Notes under the pieces: generated by a model
The model's input: only the letters and a program-made list of their open reading frames with translations
Databases searched by the model: none
What the model was told of the DNA's origin: nothing
Position numbers and translations under genes: made by a program
Source of the DNA: Cryomorphaceae bacterium
GTDB lineage: Bacteria; Bacteroidota; Bacteroidia; Flavobacteriales; Schleiferiaceae
Assembly: GCA_013205365.1 (NCBI GenBank)
Contig: JABMNC010000056.1
Location: 1 to 25,040, forward strand
Direction of reading: 5' to 3'
DNA length: 25,040 nt
Shown here: one piece after another, positions 1-7,260 of the stretch
Numbering within the stretch: position 1 is the first letter of the stretch
Layout: each line of letters begins with the position of its first letter

Positions 1-59
1 CCGAAGCTCCAGAAGCTCCCGACGCGAATGAAAACAACGATGAGAAGGAAGCGGAATAA
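1..59 (+). CDS. rplQ: C-terminal tail of a protein, probably ribosomal protein L17 (partial)
   Basis: Only the last 19 codons are present, read in the frame starting at base 3 and ending in TAA at 57-59. The tail is acidic and Ala/Pro/Asn-rich (EAPEAPDANENNDEKEAE). L17 of many Bacteroidota carries a low-complexity Ala/Glu-rich C-terminal extension, and rplQ is commonly followed by carA and eno in Flavobacteriales. The identity therefore rests on composition and neighbours, not on a visible domain. Any other protein with an acidic tail would fit the residues equally well. Confidence 0.5.
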   Translation, partial: EAPEAPDANENNDEKEAE

Positions 60-81
60 GCCGTGAGTTCTCGTAATTTGC

Positions 82-113
82 AAAGGATAAGGGTCGCCTC
101 TTATCCTTTTTTT
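82..113 (+). terminator. Rho-independent terminator after the rplQ-like gene
   Basis: A perfect 10-bp stem (82-91 with 100-109) encloses an 8-base loop and runs into a T tract at 107-113. It lies 22 bases after the upstream stop codon and 24 bases before carA, so it separates the ribosomal-protein operon from carA-eno-gltA. Confidence 0.9.
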
Positions 114-137
114 GTGTCCAATACTTAACGCTTGATA

Positions 138-1232
138 ATGAGTTCAAAAGCCTTTGTTTTACTTGCAGACGGTACCTTTTTTGAGGGCCTGTCGGTAGGG
201 GTTGACGGTACTTCGGTAGGCGAAATATGCTTTAATACGGGCATGACGGGTTATCAAGAAATTTTCACCGACCCAAGCTATAGGGGCCAGGTGATGGTTA
301 TGGCATCGGCGCATATTGGCAATTATGGGGTAGAGTCCGAAGAAAGCGAGTCTGCCGAGGTGCAGATTGCCGGGCTGGTCTGCCGAAATTTTAGTGAATT
401 GGCGTCAAGAGTCCGAGGCAACAGCCGGAGCCTCAAGAACTTTATGAAGGGTTCGGTAGTCATTGCCAATGTGGATACGCGGGCATTGGTGCAGCACATA
501 CGCGATTTCGGCGCTCAAAATGCGGTTCTTACCACAGAACTTACCGTTGAAGAAGCGCAAATGCGTTTGAATGCTGCACCCAATATGGAGGGTCTTGAAC
601 TCTGCTCGATGGTGAGTACTAAAGAGCCCTATACCGTTGGCAAGGCCGATGCGGACTTTAACGTTGCGACGCTTGACCTTGGAATCAAGCGAAGCATACT
701 CCGCAATTTGCTAAGTGTAGGGTGCCGGGTTACTGTGTACCCCTACAACACTCCTTTTGCTGTGCTTTCGGCCGACGAGCCAGACGGCTACTTTCTCTCT
801 AATGGGCCGGGTGATCCGGCCGCTAGCCCTGAGGTAATTGATACGGTACGCGAGATTCTTGCCTCGGGTAAGCCAACTTTTGGCATTTGCCTCGGGCACC
901 AAATGATTGCACTGGCCTCGGGACTAAGCACCTACAAGATGCACAACGGCCACCGTGGAATCAACCATCCGGTTAAGAATCTTAAAACGGGCAAGGGGGA
1001 GATTACCTCTCAAAACCACGGATTTGCCGTCTCGATTGAGGATGTAGCTAAGGACCCAAGAGTCGAGCTTACCCACGTGCATTTGAACGACGGCACGGTT
1101 GCGGGAATTCGGCGCATTGACCTGCCTGCTTTTAGCGTGCAATACCATCCCGAGGCCTCTCCTGGTCCGCACGATGCCCACTACCTTTTTGATGAATTTG
1201 TTGCCTTGATGGGCCAATCAATACGCGCTTAA
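138..1232 (+). CDS. carA: Carbamoyl-phosphate synthase small (glutaminase) subunit
   Basis: CarA hydrolyses glutamine and passes ammonia to the large subunit CarB, giving carbamoyl phosphate for pyrimidine and arginine synthesis in the cytoplasm. The product is 364 residues, a normal length. The N-terminal CPSase_sm_chain domain covers about residues 1-135. The class I glutamine amidotransferase domain follows, with SNGPGDP, the nucleophile elbow GICLGHQ (Cys251) and the catalytic His-x-Glu in QYHPEAS near the C-terminus. I chose ATG 138; an in-frame TTG at 132 would add only two residues. No Shine-Dalgarno sequence is visible. The gene opens a carA-eno-gltA operon with 3-base gaps; carB is not in the window. 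A poor match to a -7 element may lie at 127-134. Confidence 0.96.
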   Translation: MSSKAFVLLADGTFFEGLSVGVDGTSVGEICFNTGMTGYQEIFTDPSYRGQVMVMASAHIGNYGVESEESESAEVQIAGLVCRNFSELASRVRGNSRSLKNFMKGSVVIANVDTRALVQHIRDFGAQNAVLTTELTVEEAQMRLNAAPNMEGLELCSMVSTKEPYTVGKADADFNVATLDLGIKRSILRNLLSVGCRVTVYPYNTPFAVLSADEPDGYFLSNGPGDPAASPEVIDTVREILASGKPTFGICLGHQMIALASGLSTYKMHNGHRGINHPVKNLKTGKGEITSQNHGFAVSIEDVAKDPRVELTHVHLNDGTVAGIRRIDLPAFSVQYHPEASPGPHDAHYLFDEFVALMGQSIRA

Positions 1233-1235
1233 GTC

Positions 1236-2516
1236 ATGCCTATTATTACCTCAGTTCACGCACGCCAAATTCTTGATTCACGCGGAAACCCCACGGTCGA
1301 GGCCGATGTAGTCACCGACAGCGGATATTTTGGTCGCGCGGCAGTGCCCTCCGGGGCCTCAACGGGAGCCCACGAAGCCGTGGAGCTCAGGGATGGCGAC
1401 GCCAAAACCTACCTTGGTCGTGGCGTTCTCAATGCGGTTAACAACGTAAATACGGAATTAGCCAAGGCTGTTCTAGGTATGGATTGCAGCAATCAGTCTG
1501 CGATTGACCAGGCTCTTCGCGATGCGGACGGTACGCCCAATAAGGCGCGCCTGGGAGCAAACGCCATTTTGGCCGTTTCGATGGCAGCGGCTCGTGCTGC
1601 AGCACAATCCCAAAACCTCCCCCTGTTCCAGTACCTAGGGGGGAAGGGCGCTAAGACGCTCCCGGTTCCGATGATGAACATCCTAAATGGCGGGGCGCAT
1701 GCTGACAATGCCATTGATTTTCAAGAATTTATGGTTATGCCGGTCGGAGCCACGAGCTTTAGTCAGGCGCTCCAGATGGGTACCGAGGTCTTTCACCACC
1801 TTAAGGCGGTGCTTAAATCCAAGGGGTACAGCACCAACGTGGGAGACGAGGGCGGATTTGCACCCAACATTCGGTCGAACGAAGAAGCCATCGAGACGGT
1901 GCTCGAGGCAGTGCATAAGGCTGGATTCAAGACGGGTGTCGATTTGTACATTGCCATGGACGCGGCGATGACGGAGCTGTACGACGAAAAGACGGGGCTT
2001 TATTCCTTCAAGAAATCCGGTGGAGCAACCATGACCACCGACGACGTAGTAGCGTATTGGACCAAGTGGGTTGACCAGTACCCCATTCTGTCTATTGAAG
2101 ACGGATTGGCAGAAGACGATTGGGCGGGTTGGGTTAGCCTAAATTCCGCCATAGGAGGAAGGGTGCAGATTGTCGGCGACGACCTCTTTGTAACTAATGT
2201 CGACCGGGTAAGCAAGGGAATAGAGCTCAAAGCAGCGAATTCCGTATTGGTGAAGGTGAACCAGATTGGCACCCTTACCGAGACCATCGAAACCGTTCAC
2301 AAGGCTCAGGCTAATGGCATGACCTGCGTCATGTCGCATCGGTCGGGCGAAACCGAGGATTCAACCATTGCAGACCTGGCAGTGGCTTTGAGTACTGGGC
2401 AAATCAAGACCGGTTCGGCCTCTAGGTCAGACCGTATGGCAAAGTACAATCAACTCCTTCGCATTGAAGAAATGCTCGGTGCCGAGGCGATTTACCCTGG
2501 CAAGAATTTTAAATAA
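1236..2516 (+). CDS. eno: Enolase (phosphopyruvate hydratase)
   Basis: Enolase interconverts 2-phosphoglycerate and phosphoenolpyruvate in glycolysis and gluconeogenesis; bacterial enolases often also associate with RNA-processing complexes. The 426-residue length is typical. The N-terminal domain starts with the standard HARQILDSRGNPT. Expected active-site residues are visible: Glu205 in GDEGGF, metal ligands Asp242, Glu288 and Asp315, catalytic Lys340 in VLVKVNQIGT, and the substrate-binding SHRSGETED segment (His368, Arg369) followed by Lys391. It starts 3 bases after the carA stop and ends 3 bases before gltA, so all three are almost certainly co-transcribed. The glycolytic partner gpmI lies elsewhere in the window, on the opposite strand. 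Confidence 0.98.
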   Translation: MPIITSVHARQILDSRGNPTVEADVVTDSGYFGRAAVPSGASTGAHEAVELRDGDAKTYLGRGVLNAVNNVNTELAKAVLGMDCSNQSAIDQALRDADGTPNKARLGANAILAVSMAAARAAAQSQNLPLFQYLGGKGAKTLPVPMMNILNGGAHADNAIDFQEFMVMPVGATSFSQALQMGTEVFHHLKAVLKSKGYSTNVGDEGGFAPNIRSNEEAIETVLEAVHKAGFKTGVDLYIAMDAAMTELYDEKTGLYSFKKSGGATMTTDDVVAYWTKWVDQYPILSIEDGLAEDDWAGWVSLNSAIGGRVQIVGDDLFVTNVDRVSKGIELKAANSVLVKVNQIGTLTETIETVHKAQANGMTCVMSHRSGETEDSTIADLAVALSTGQIKTGSASRSDRMAKYNQLLRIEEMLGAEAIYPGKNFK

Positions 2517-2519
2517 GCT

Positions 2520-3845
2520 ATGAAAGACATCATCTACACCAACGATCGGATCAAAGACCGTTTCGCATCCAAGATCGGTCCTGCGCAAGCGGAGGTAAAG
2601 GCTTTTGTCGCGGAGCACGGCGATAAATCACTGGGTGAAATCACGGTGGCTCAAGTCTACCAGGGCATGCGTGGCATGACTGCGCTGATCTGCGAGACGT
2701 CGAAGCTGGATCCCAATGAAGGCATTCGCTTTAGGGGCTATAGCATTCCAGAGCTCCAGAAGCTTTTGCCAAAATACCCAGGCGGCAACGAGCCCTTGCC
2801 TGAGGCGCTGTTTCATTTGATTCTAATGAATGAAATGCCCAACGACGATGACGTGCGCAGGCTGAGCAACAGCTGGGCTCGACGCGCCATTGTTCCGCTC
2901 CACGTATTCAAGGCCATTGATGCATTGCCCATGCGAGCGCATCCCATGACCCAGTTTGTGATTGGTATTATGGCATTGCGCACCGAGACGGAGTTCGGCA
3001 AGGCCTACGCTCGCGGAATCAATAAGTCGGAGTATTGGGAATACACCTATGAGGATGCCATGAATTTGCTCGCGCGCTTGCCTCGTGTGGCTGCCTACAT
3101 TTACCGACGCGCTTACAAGAACGGTGACCACATCGAGCCGGATCCAAAGCTGGATTGGGCTGGCAACTTTGCTCACATGCTGGGTTACGACAGTGAGGAG
3201 TTTCGCGAATTGATGCGCCTCTACCTAACGATTCACTCCGACCACGAGGGCGGCAACGTATCGGCGCACGCCGTGCACTTGGTTGGCTCCGCCTTAAGCG
3301 ATGCCTACCAAAGTTTTGCGGCGGGAATGAACGGCTTGGCAGGCCCGCTTCACGGCTTAGCCAACCAAGAGGTAATTAAATGGACCCTTGAAATGCTCGA
3401 AGAATTGGGCACCCAAGAGCCTACCAAAGAGCAGGTGGCAAAGTATACCGTAGACACACTCGAGGCAGGTCAGGTAATTCCTGGATTTGGTCACGCCGTG
3501 CTTCGCAAGACTGACCCGCGCTACATGGCCCAGCGTGAGTTTGCCCTCAAGCACATGCCCGAGGATCCCTTGTTCAAGGTTATTTCTACGATTTTTGAAG
3601 TGGTTCCACCAACCTTGGAGGCCACGGGGAAAGTCAAGAATCCCTACCCCAACGTGGACGCACACAGCGGACAACTGCTCATGCACTACGGAATGGTGGA
3701 GTATGACTTCTACACAGTACTTTTTGGAGTTTCGCGTGCACTAGGAGTATTGGCGAACTTAATCTGGGATCGCGCCTTGGCTATGCCCATTGAACGCCCC
3801 GGTTCTTCGACTACGGAACTGCTTAAGCAGAAGTTCAAAGCGTAG
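2520..3845 (+). CDS. gltA: Citrate synthase, mitochondrial/eukaryote-like type
   Basis: It condenses acetyl-CoA with oxaloacetate to citrate at the entry of the TCA cycle. The product is 441 residues. The catalytic set of pig mitochondrial citrate synthase (His274, His320, Asp375) is matched by His278 (GLAGPLHGLANQE), His325 (PGFGHAVLRKTDPRY) and Asp380 (NVDAHSG). The surrounding blocks, including HSDHEGGNVSAH and LVGSALSD, read like the mitochondrial enzyme rather than the NADH-inhibited hexameric enzyme of E. coli. I see no N-terminal Cys4 or NADH-site extension of the E. coli type. It is the last gene of carA-eno-gltA. No terminator is visible after it, and the rpsA promoter begins 10 bases past its stop codon. 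Confidence 0.95.
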   Translation: MKDIIYTNDRIKDRFASKIGPAQAEVKAFVAEHGDKSLGEITVAQVYQGMRGMTALICETSKLDPNEGIRFRGYSIPELQKLLPKYPGGNEPLPEALFHLILMNEMPNDDDVRRLSNSWARRAIVPLHVFKAIDALPMRAHPMTQFVIGIMALRTETEFGKAYARGINKSEYWEYTYEDAMNLLARLPRVAAYIYRRAYKNGDHIEPDPKLDWAGNFAHMLGYDSEEFRELMRLYLTIHSDHEGGNVSAHAVHLVGSALSDAYQSFAAGMNGLAGPLHGLANQEVIKWTLEMLEELGTQEPTKEQVAKYTVDTLEAGQVIPGFGHAVLRKTDPRYMAQREFALKHMPEDPLFKVISTIFEVVPPTLEATGKVKNPYPNVDAHSGQLLMHYGMVEYDFYTVLFGVSRALGVLANLIWDRALAMPIERPGSSTTELLKQKFKA

Positions 3846-3855
3846 TGCTTTTGCC

Positions 3856-3863
3856 TATCTTTG
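3856..3863 (+). promoter_or_regulatory. -7 promoter element (TATCTTTG) for rpsA
   Basis: An exact match to the Bacteroidota -7 consensus TAnnTTTG lies just after the gltA stop codon. No clean -33 TTTG is visible at the expected 19-21 base spacing. Transcription would start near 3868-3870 and give a leader of about 105 bases before rpsA, unlike the leaderless architecture of other genes here. Confidence 0.6.
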
Positions 3864-3884
3864 CAAACCTTTTTGGTACGCATT

Positions 3885-3952
3885 GCGATAGGACACCATT
3901 GGGGATTTAAAATTTAACGTCTCTGTGCGCTGTGCTGCAGTCCTATCCAAGC
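3885..3952 (+). promoter_or_regulatory. Structured 5' leader of rpsA (candidate autoregulatory RNA)
   Basis: Within the predicted rpsA leader, GATAGGAC (3887-3894) is perfectly complementary to GTCCTATC (3940-3947). With a 3-base bulge the helix can extend by G3885-C3952 and C3886-G3951. The 45-base loop holds an A/T-rich near-palindrome (about 3905-3916) and a G/C/T-rich segment (3921-3938). No T tract follows, so it is not a terminator. The helix ends about 22 bases before the ATG. S1 is autoregulated through its leader in enterobacteria; extending that role here is inference. Confidence 0.4.
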
Positions 3953-3974
3953 GCCAGATACAAGATAGTATGTT

Positions 3975-6083
3975 ATGCCAAGAGCGCGTATACCCCAAGT
4001 GGAGGGGCAAGTCCAAGATCCAGCCGAGGCTAAGGCCAAGGCTGCTGCAAAACCAAAGACCGCCAAAGTAAAAGCTCCTCAAACAGAGGAAGCGGTAGTG
4101 GAGTCAGTAGTATCAGAAGTTGTTGAATTAGAGGTCTCTGGGCTTGAATCTTCTGCTCCTGAGGCCATGGCCGCTGAGGTGCAGACTACAGAAGAAGCAA
4201 CCCCCGATTCAGAGCCTGTTGAGGCAGAAACGGCAGAAGACTTTGTCGACGAAGACCTACTCGAGCTTCTGCTCATCGCCGAAGAAGAGGAAGAAGCAAT
4301 TTTTGATTGGGATGCCTACGAAGCCGGTTATGGATCGCGCAGCGAGGAGCACAAAGCAATCGAGAAGCTTTACGAAGCTACTTTGGTCACCTCTGTGGAG
4401 CACCAAGTGGTTAACGGTGTGGTGGTTCAAATCACTGACCGCGATGTAATTATTGATATTTCTTCAAAGTCTGAAGGAGTGGTTTCGATGAACGAGTTCC
4501 GCTACAATCCCGACCTCAAGGTTGGAGATTTGGTAGAGGTACTGGTCGATAAGCAAGAAGACAAGCTCGGCCAGCTAGTGCTGTCGCACCGCAAGGCCCG
4601 GAGCATTAAGGCATGGGACCGTGTCAATGAGGCATTTGAAACCGAAGAAATCGTTCAGGGCTACGTCAAGGCACGTACCAAGGGCGGCATGATTGTCGAC
4701 GTATTTGGATTGGAGGCCTTCTTGCCTGGGTCGCAAATCGACGTCAAGCCCATTCGTGATTACGACGTCTACGTCGATAAGACCATGGAATTCAAGATTG
4801 TTAAAATCAACCACGAATTCAAGAATGTTGTTGTTTCTCACAAGGCCCTTATTGAGGCCGATCTCGAGGAGCAAAAGCGCAAAATTGTTGGCCTGCTCGA
4901 GAAGGGTCAAGTCCTTGAAGGGGTGGTCAAGAACATCACTAGCTACGGGGTCTTTGTTGATCTTGGCGGCGTAGACGGACTCGTTCACATCACCGACCTC
5001 TCTTGGAGCCGCATTAACCACCCGTCAGAGGTGGTCGAGCTCGATCAAAAGATGAACGTGGTTATTTTGGACTTTGATGAGGCCAAGACCCGAATTCAGC
5101 TTGGACTTAAGCAGCTTTCAGCCCATCCTTGGGATGCCTTGGACGCCAGCATTCAGGCCGGCGACACCATTAAAGGTAAGGTTGTGGTTCTTGCGGACTA
5201 CGGCGCATTCATCGAGATTGCTCCCGGTGTTGAAGGACTAGTCCACGTTTCGGAGATGAGTTGGGGTTCGCACCTGCGCTCGGCTCAGGACTTCTTTAAG
5301 GTAGGCGAGGTTGTAGAAGCCTCTGTTCTGTCAGTGGATCGCGCAGAGCGCAAGATGTCGCTTGGCATCAAGCAGCTCACGCCAGACCCATGGTCTAGCA
5401 TTACGTCGAAATACCCCATTGGGCATGTTCACACCGGCGAGGTGCGCAACTTTACCAACTTCGGGGTGTTTGTAGAGCTCGAAGAGGGCATCGACGGCCT
5501 TATTCACATCAGCGACCTGTCTTGGTTGAAGAAGGTGAAGCACCCAAGTGAGTTCACTTCAGTGGGCGCAAAGCTTGAAGTTAAGGTTATGGACATTGAC
5601 GTAGAAAACCGTCGCTTGAGCCTAGGCCACAAGCAGGTTAGCGACAACCCATGGGATAGCCTTGAGGACGTTTACTCGGTAGGTAGCATCCACACAGGAA
5701 GCGTCAAATCTGCGGCCGACAAGGGCTTCAATATTTGGTTCGCAAGTGCCGAGTTGGAGGCTTACTGCCCCCCACGCCACTCCGTGAAGCTTGATAATTC
5801 GAGCATTGCTGAAGGCGAGGAACTGGAGTTCAGCGTAATTGAGTTTAACCGTGATTCTCGTCGAATCTTAGTTTCGCATACCCAGGCTGTCAAAGGCGGT
5901 ATGATCGAAGACGATTCGGATGCCCCGAAAGGCAAGAAGGGCGGTAAAGGCGGAGCCGGTTCTGGTTCAGCATCAGGGTCTAAGACCACGGTGCAGTCCA
6001 TCAACGCTCAGGTTGAAAAGTCTACCCTTGGTGACTTCGATAGCCTTGCTCGTCTTAAGGAAGAAATGGAAGGCAAGGAGTAA
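3975..6083 (+). CDS. rpsA: 30S ribosomal protein S1
   Basis: S1 binds mRNA on the small ribosomal subunit and helps initiation on structured or Shine-Dalgarno-poor messages, which is the norm in this phylum. The product is 702 residues. An Ala/Lys/Glu-rich acidic tail fills about residues 1-108. The conserved entry AIFDWDAYEAGYG comes next, then six S1 repeats from about residue 140 to 640, recognisable by motifs such as YGVFVDLGGVDGLVHITDLSW and FTNFGVFVELEEGIDGLIH. A Gly/Ser/Lys linker (KGKKGGKGG) leads to the terminal LGDFDSLARLKEEMEG motif that I recall as common in Bacteroidota S1. The start is fixed by an in-frame TAG at 3966. The gene is monocistronic between its own promoter and a strong terminator. 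It is longer than the roughly 600 residues I would expect, because of the N-terminal tail. Confidence 0.95.
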   Translation: MPRARIPQVEGQVQDPAEAKAKAAAKPKTAKVKAPQTEEAVVESVVSEVVELEVSGLESSAPEAMAAEVQTTEEATPDSEPVEAETAEDFVDEDLLELLLIAEEEEEAIFDWDAYEAGYGSRSEEHKAIEKLYEATLVTSVEHQVVNGVVVQITDRDVIIDISSKSEGVVSMNEFRYNPDLKVGDLVEVLVDKQEDKLGQLVLSHRKARSIKAWDRVNEAFETEEIVQGYVKARTKGGMIVDVFGLEAFLPGSQIDVKPIRDYDVYVDKTMEFKIVKINHEFKNVVVSHKALIEADLEEQKRKIVGLLEKGQVLEGVVKNITSYGVFVDLGGVDGLVHITDLSWSRINHPSEVVELDQKMNVVILDFDEAKTRIQLGLKQLSAHPWDALDASIQAGDTIKGKVVVLADYGAFIEIAPGVEGLVHVSEMSWGSHLRSAQDFFKVGEVVEASVLSVDRAERKMSLGIKQLTPDPWSSITSKYPIGHVHTGEVRNFTNFGVFVELEEGIDGLIHISDLSWLKKVKHPSEFTSVGAKLEVKVMDIDVENRRLSLGHKQVSDNPWDSLEDVYSVGSIHTGSVKSAADKGFNIWFASAELEAYCPPRHSVKLDNSSIAEGEELEFSVIEFNRDSRRILVSHTQAVKGGMIEDDSDAPKGKKGGKGGAGSGSASGSKTTVQSINAQVEKSTLGDFDSLARLKEEMEGKE

Positions 6084-6106
6084 TCCACAACCTGCATTGT
6101 ATTCTG

Positions 6107-6135
6107 AAGGCCGCCCATAAAGGGCGGCCTTTTTG
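6107..6135 (+). terminator. Rho-independent terminator after rpsA
   Basis: A 10-bp, GC-rich perfect stem (6107-6116 with 6122-6131) with a 5-base loop runs into a T tract at 6130-6134. It lies 24 bases after the rpsA stop codon. Confidence 0.93.
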
Positions 6136-6143
6136 TTTCTTTG
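6136..6143 (+). promoter_or_regulatory. Possible -7 element (TTTCTTTG) for the Nif3 gene
   Basis: It has one mismatch to TAnnTTTG and lies immediately after the rpsA terminator T tract, 7 bases before the ATG at 6151. If it is used, the Nif3 mRNA would be leaderless or nearly so. No clear -33 element is visible; the position would fall inside the terminator hairpin. Confidence 0.3.
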
Positions 6144-6150
6144 CATTATT

Positions 6151-7260
6151 ATGACCATCGGAGAATTTGCCCATTGGCTTGAGGCGCGCGCGCCATTGAG
6201 GCTTCAGGAGTCCTACGACAACAGTGGACTGCTTGTAGGTCGTCGGGACAGTCCGCTTACTGGAGTGCTCTGCTGTCTTGACGCCGACGAGGCCGTGGTT
6301 CAAGAAGCGGTTTCGCGCGGATGCAACCTGGTCCTAAGCCATCACCCTGTTATTTTTAAGGGACTAAAGCAAATTACCGGCGCTACGGCAGTCGAGCGCA
6401 CTGTGGAACTCGCCATTAGTAGCGGAGTGGCTTTGTACGCCGGCCATACCAATTGGGACAGCATTCAGGGTGGTGTGAGTTTCTCTCTGGCTAAACGATT
6501 GGGAATCCGAGATGCCAAGATTATGATGCCCCGGACTGGGGAATTGCTCAGTTGGGTATTGTATGTGCCCTCTAGCCATGCGGAAGCAGTTGAGCGGGCA
6601 GCCTATAGCGCCGGAGCAGGTCGTTCTGGGGCCTACGACGAATGCCATTTTGCTTCGCCGGGCACCGGCACGTTTAGGCCCTTGCAGGGATCCAATCCCT
6701 ATGCTGGACAGCTGGGGGTACAGTCGCGCAGTGCGGAGCTTCGCCTTGAATTTTTGGTCCCCAAAGCAGCCAAAGAGGCCGTGCAAAAAGCTGTTTTACT
6801 GGTTCATCCCTACGAAGTCGTCGCCCATTCTTGGATCGCGCTCGAGAACCAATGGGACGAGGCAGGCTACGGAGCAGTCGGCAACCTCCAAAAACCGATG
6901 GAATTGAACGATTTTTTGCAAGTCTGCGCTCAAAATTTAGGCTCGGATTGCATAAGGTACAGTCGGTCAGATTCATCTCGTATCCTGTCTCGGGTTGCCG
7001 TTTGTGGCGGGTCCGGAGCTGAGTTTATAAGCGCTGCAGCGGCTTCTGGGGCGGACGCCTACGTAACGGGCGACGCGAAGTACCATGCCTTTCAAGACAT
7101 GCCCAAGGACCTTGTACTCATCGATGTGGGACATGGAGAGAGCGAACGTCCATTTATCGACGATTGGGCCGAGGCGATTCGGCTAGAATTTACTACTTTT
7201 GCAGTCCATATTTCGACAACGGAAAACCATCCCGTTAGTACCTACAAACGCCATGGCTAA
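6151..7260 (+). CDS. Nif3-like dinuclear metal-centre protein (DUF34)
   Basis: This family forms hexameric toroids with a two-metal site. Members are often labelled GTP cyclohydrolase 1 type 2, but the biological reaction is unsettled. The product is 369 residues. The N-terminal half carries the ligands SHHPVIF (His64, His65) and GHTNWD (His99, Asp103). A CutA/PII-like insertion follows, roughly residues 125-230. The C-terminal half ends with GDAKYHAF and IDVGHGESE, which supply the last His and Glu ligands. I chose ATG 6151; an in-frame TTG at 6133 lies inside the preceding terminator. Its end overlaps the next gene by 8 bases, a pairing I recall as common in Bacteroidota. A genuine folE is encoded elsewhere in this window, so this protein is not needed as the GTP cyclohydrolase. 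Confidence 0.88.
   Translation: MTIGEFAHWLEARAPLRLQESYDNSGLLVGRRDSPLTGVLCCLDADEAVVQEAVSRGCNLVLSHHPVIFKGLKQITGATAVERTVELAISSGVALYAGHTNWDSIQGGVSFSLAKRLGIRDAKIMMPRTGELLSWVLYVPSSHAEAVERAAYSAGAGRSGAYDECHFASPGTGTFRPLQGSNPYAGQLGVQSRSAELRLEFLVPKAAKEAVQKAVLLVHPYEVVAHSWIALENQWDEAGYGAVGNLQKPMELNDFLQVCAQNLGSDCIRYSRSDSSRILSRVAVCGGSGAEFISAAAASGADAYVTGDAKYHAFQDMPKDLVLIDVGHGESERPFIDDWAEAIRLEFTTFAVHISTTENHPVSTYKRHG

Noticed and set aside
3887..3947. Inverted repeat after gltA read as a terminator
   Set aside because: The loop is 45 bases and no T tract follows on either strand; it lies downstream of a promoter element, so a leader structure fits better.
3970..4071. 33-codon out-of-frame ORF starting 5 bases before the rpsA ATG
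   Set aside because: A second ATG so close could influence rpsA initiation, but the peptide is a composition-driven shadow of the Lys/Ala-rich rpsA 5' end and nothing else supports it.
4575..5021. 148-codon - strand open frame inside rpsA
   Set aside because: Antisense to conserved S1 repeats, no motif, no promoter.
6151..7260. Calling the Nif3 gene GTP cyclohydrolase
   Set aside because: The activity is poorly supported for the family and a genuine folE with its zinc ligands is present at 16606-17277.
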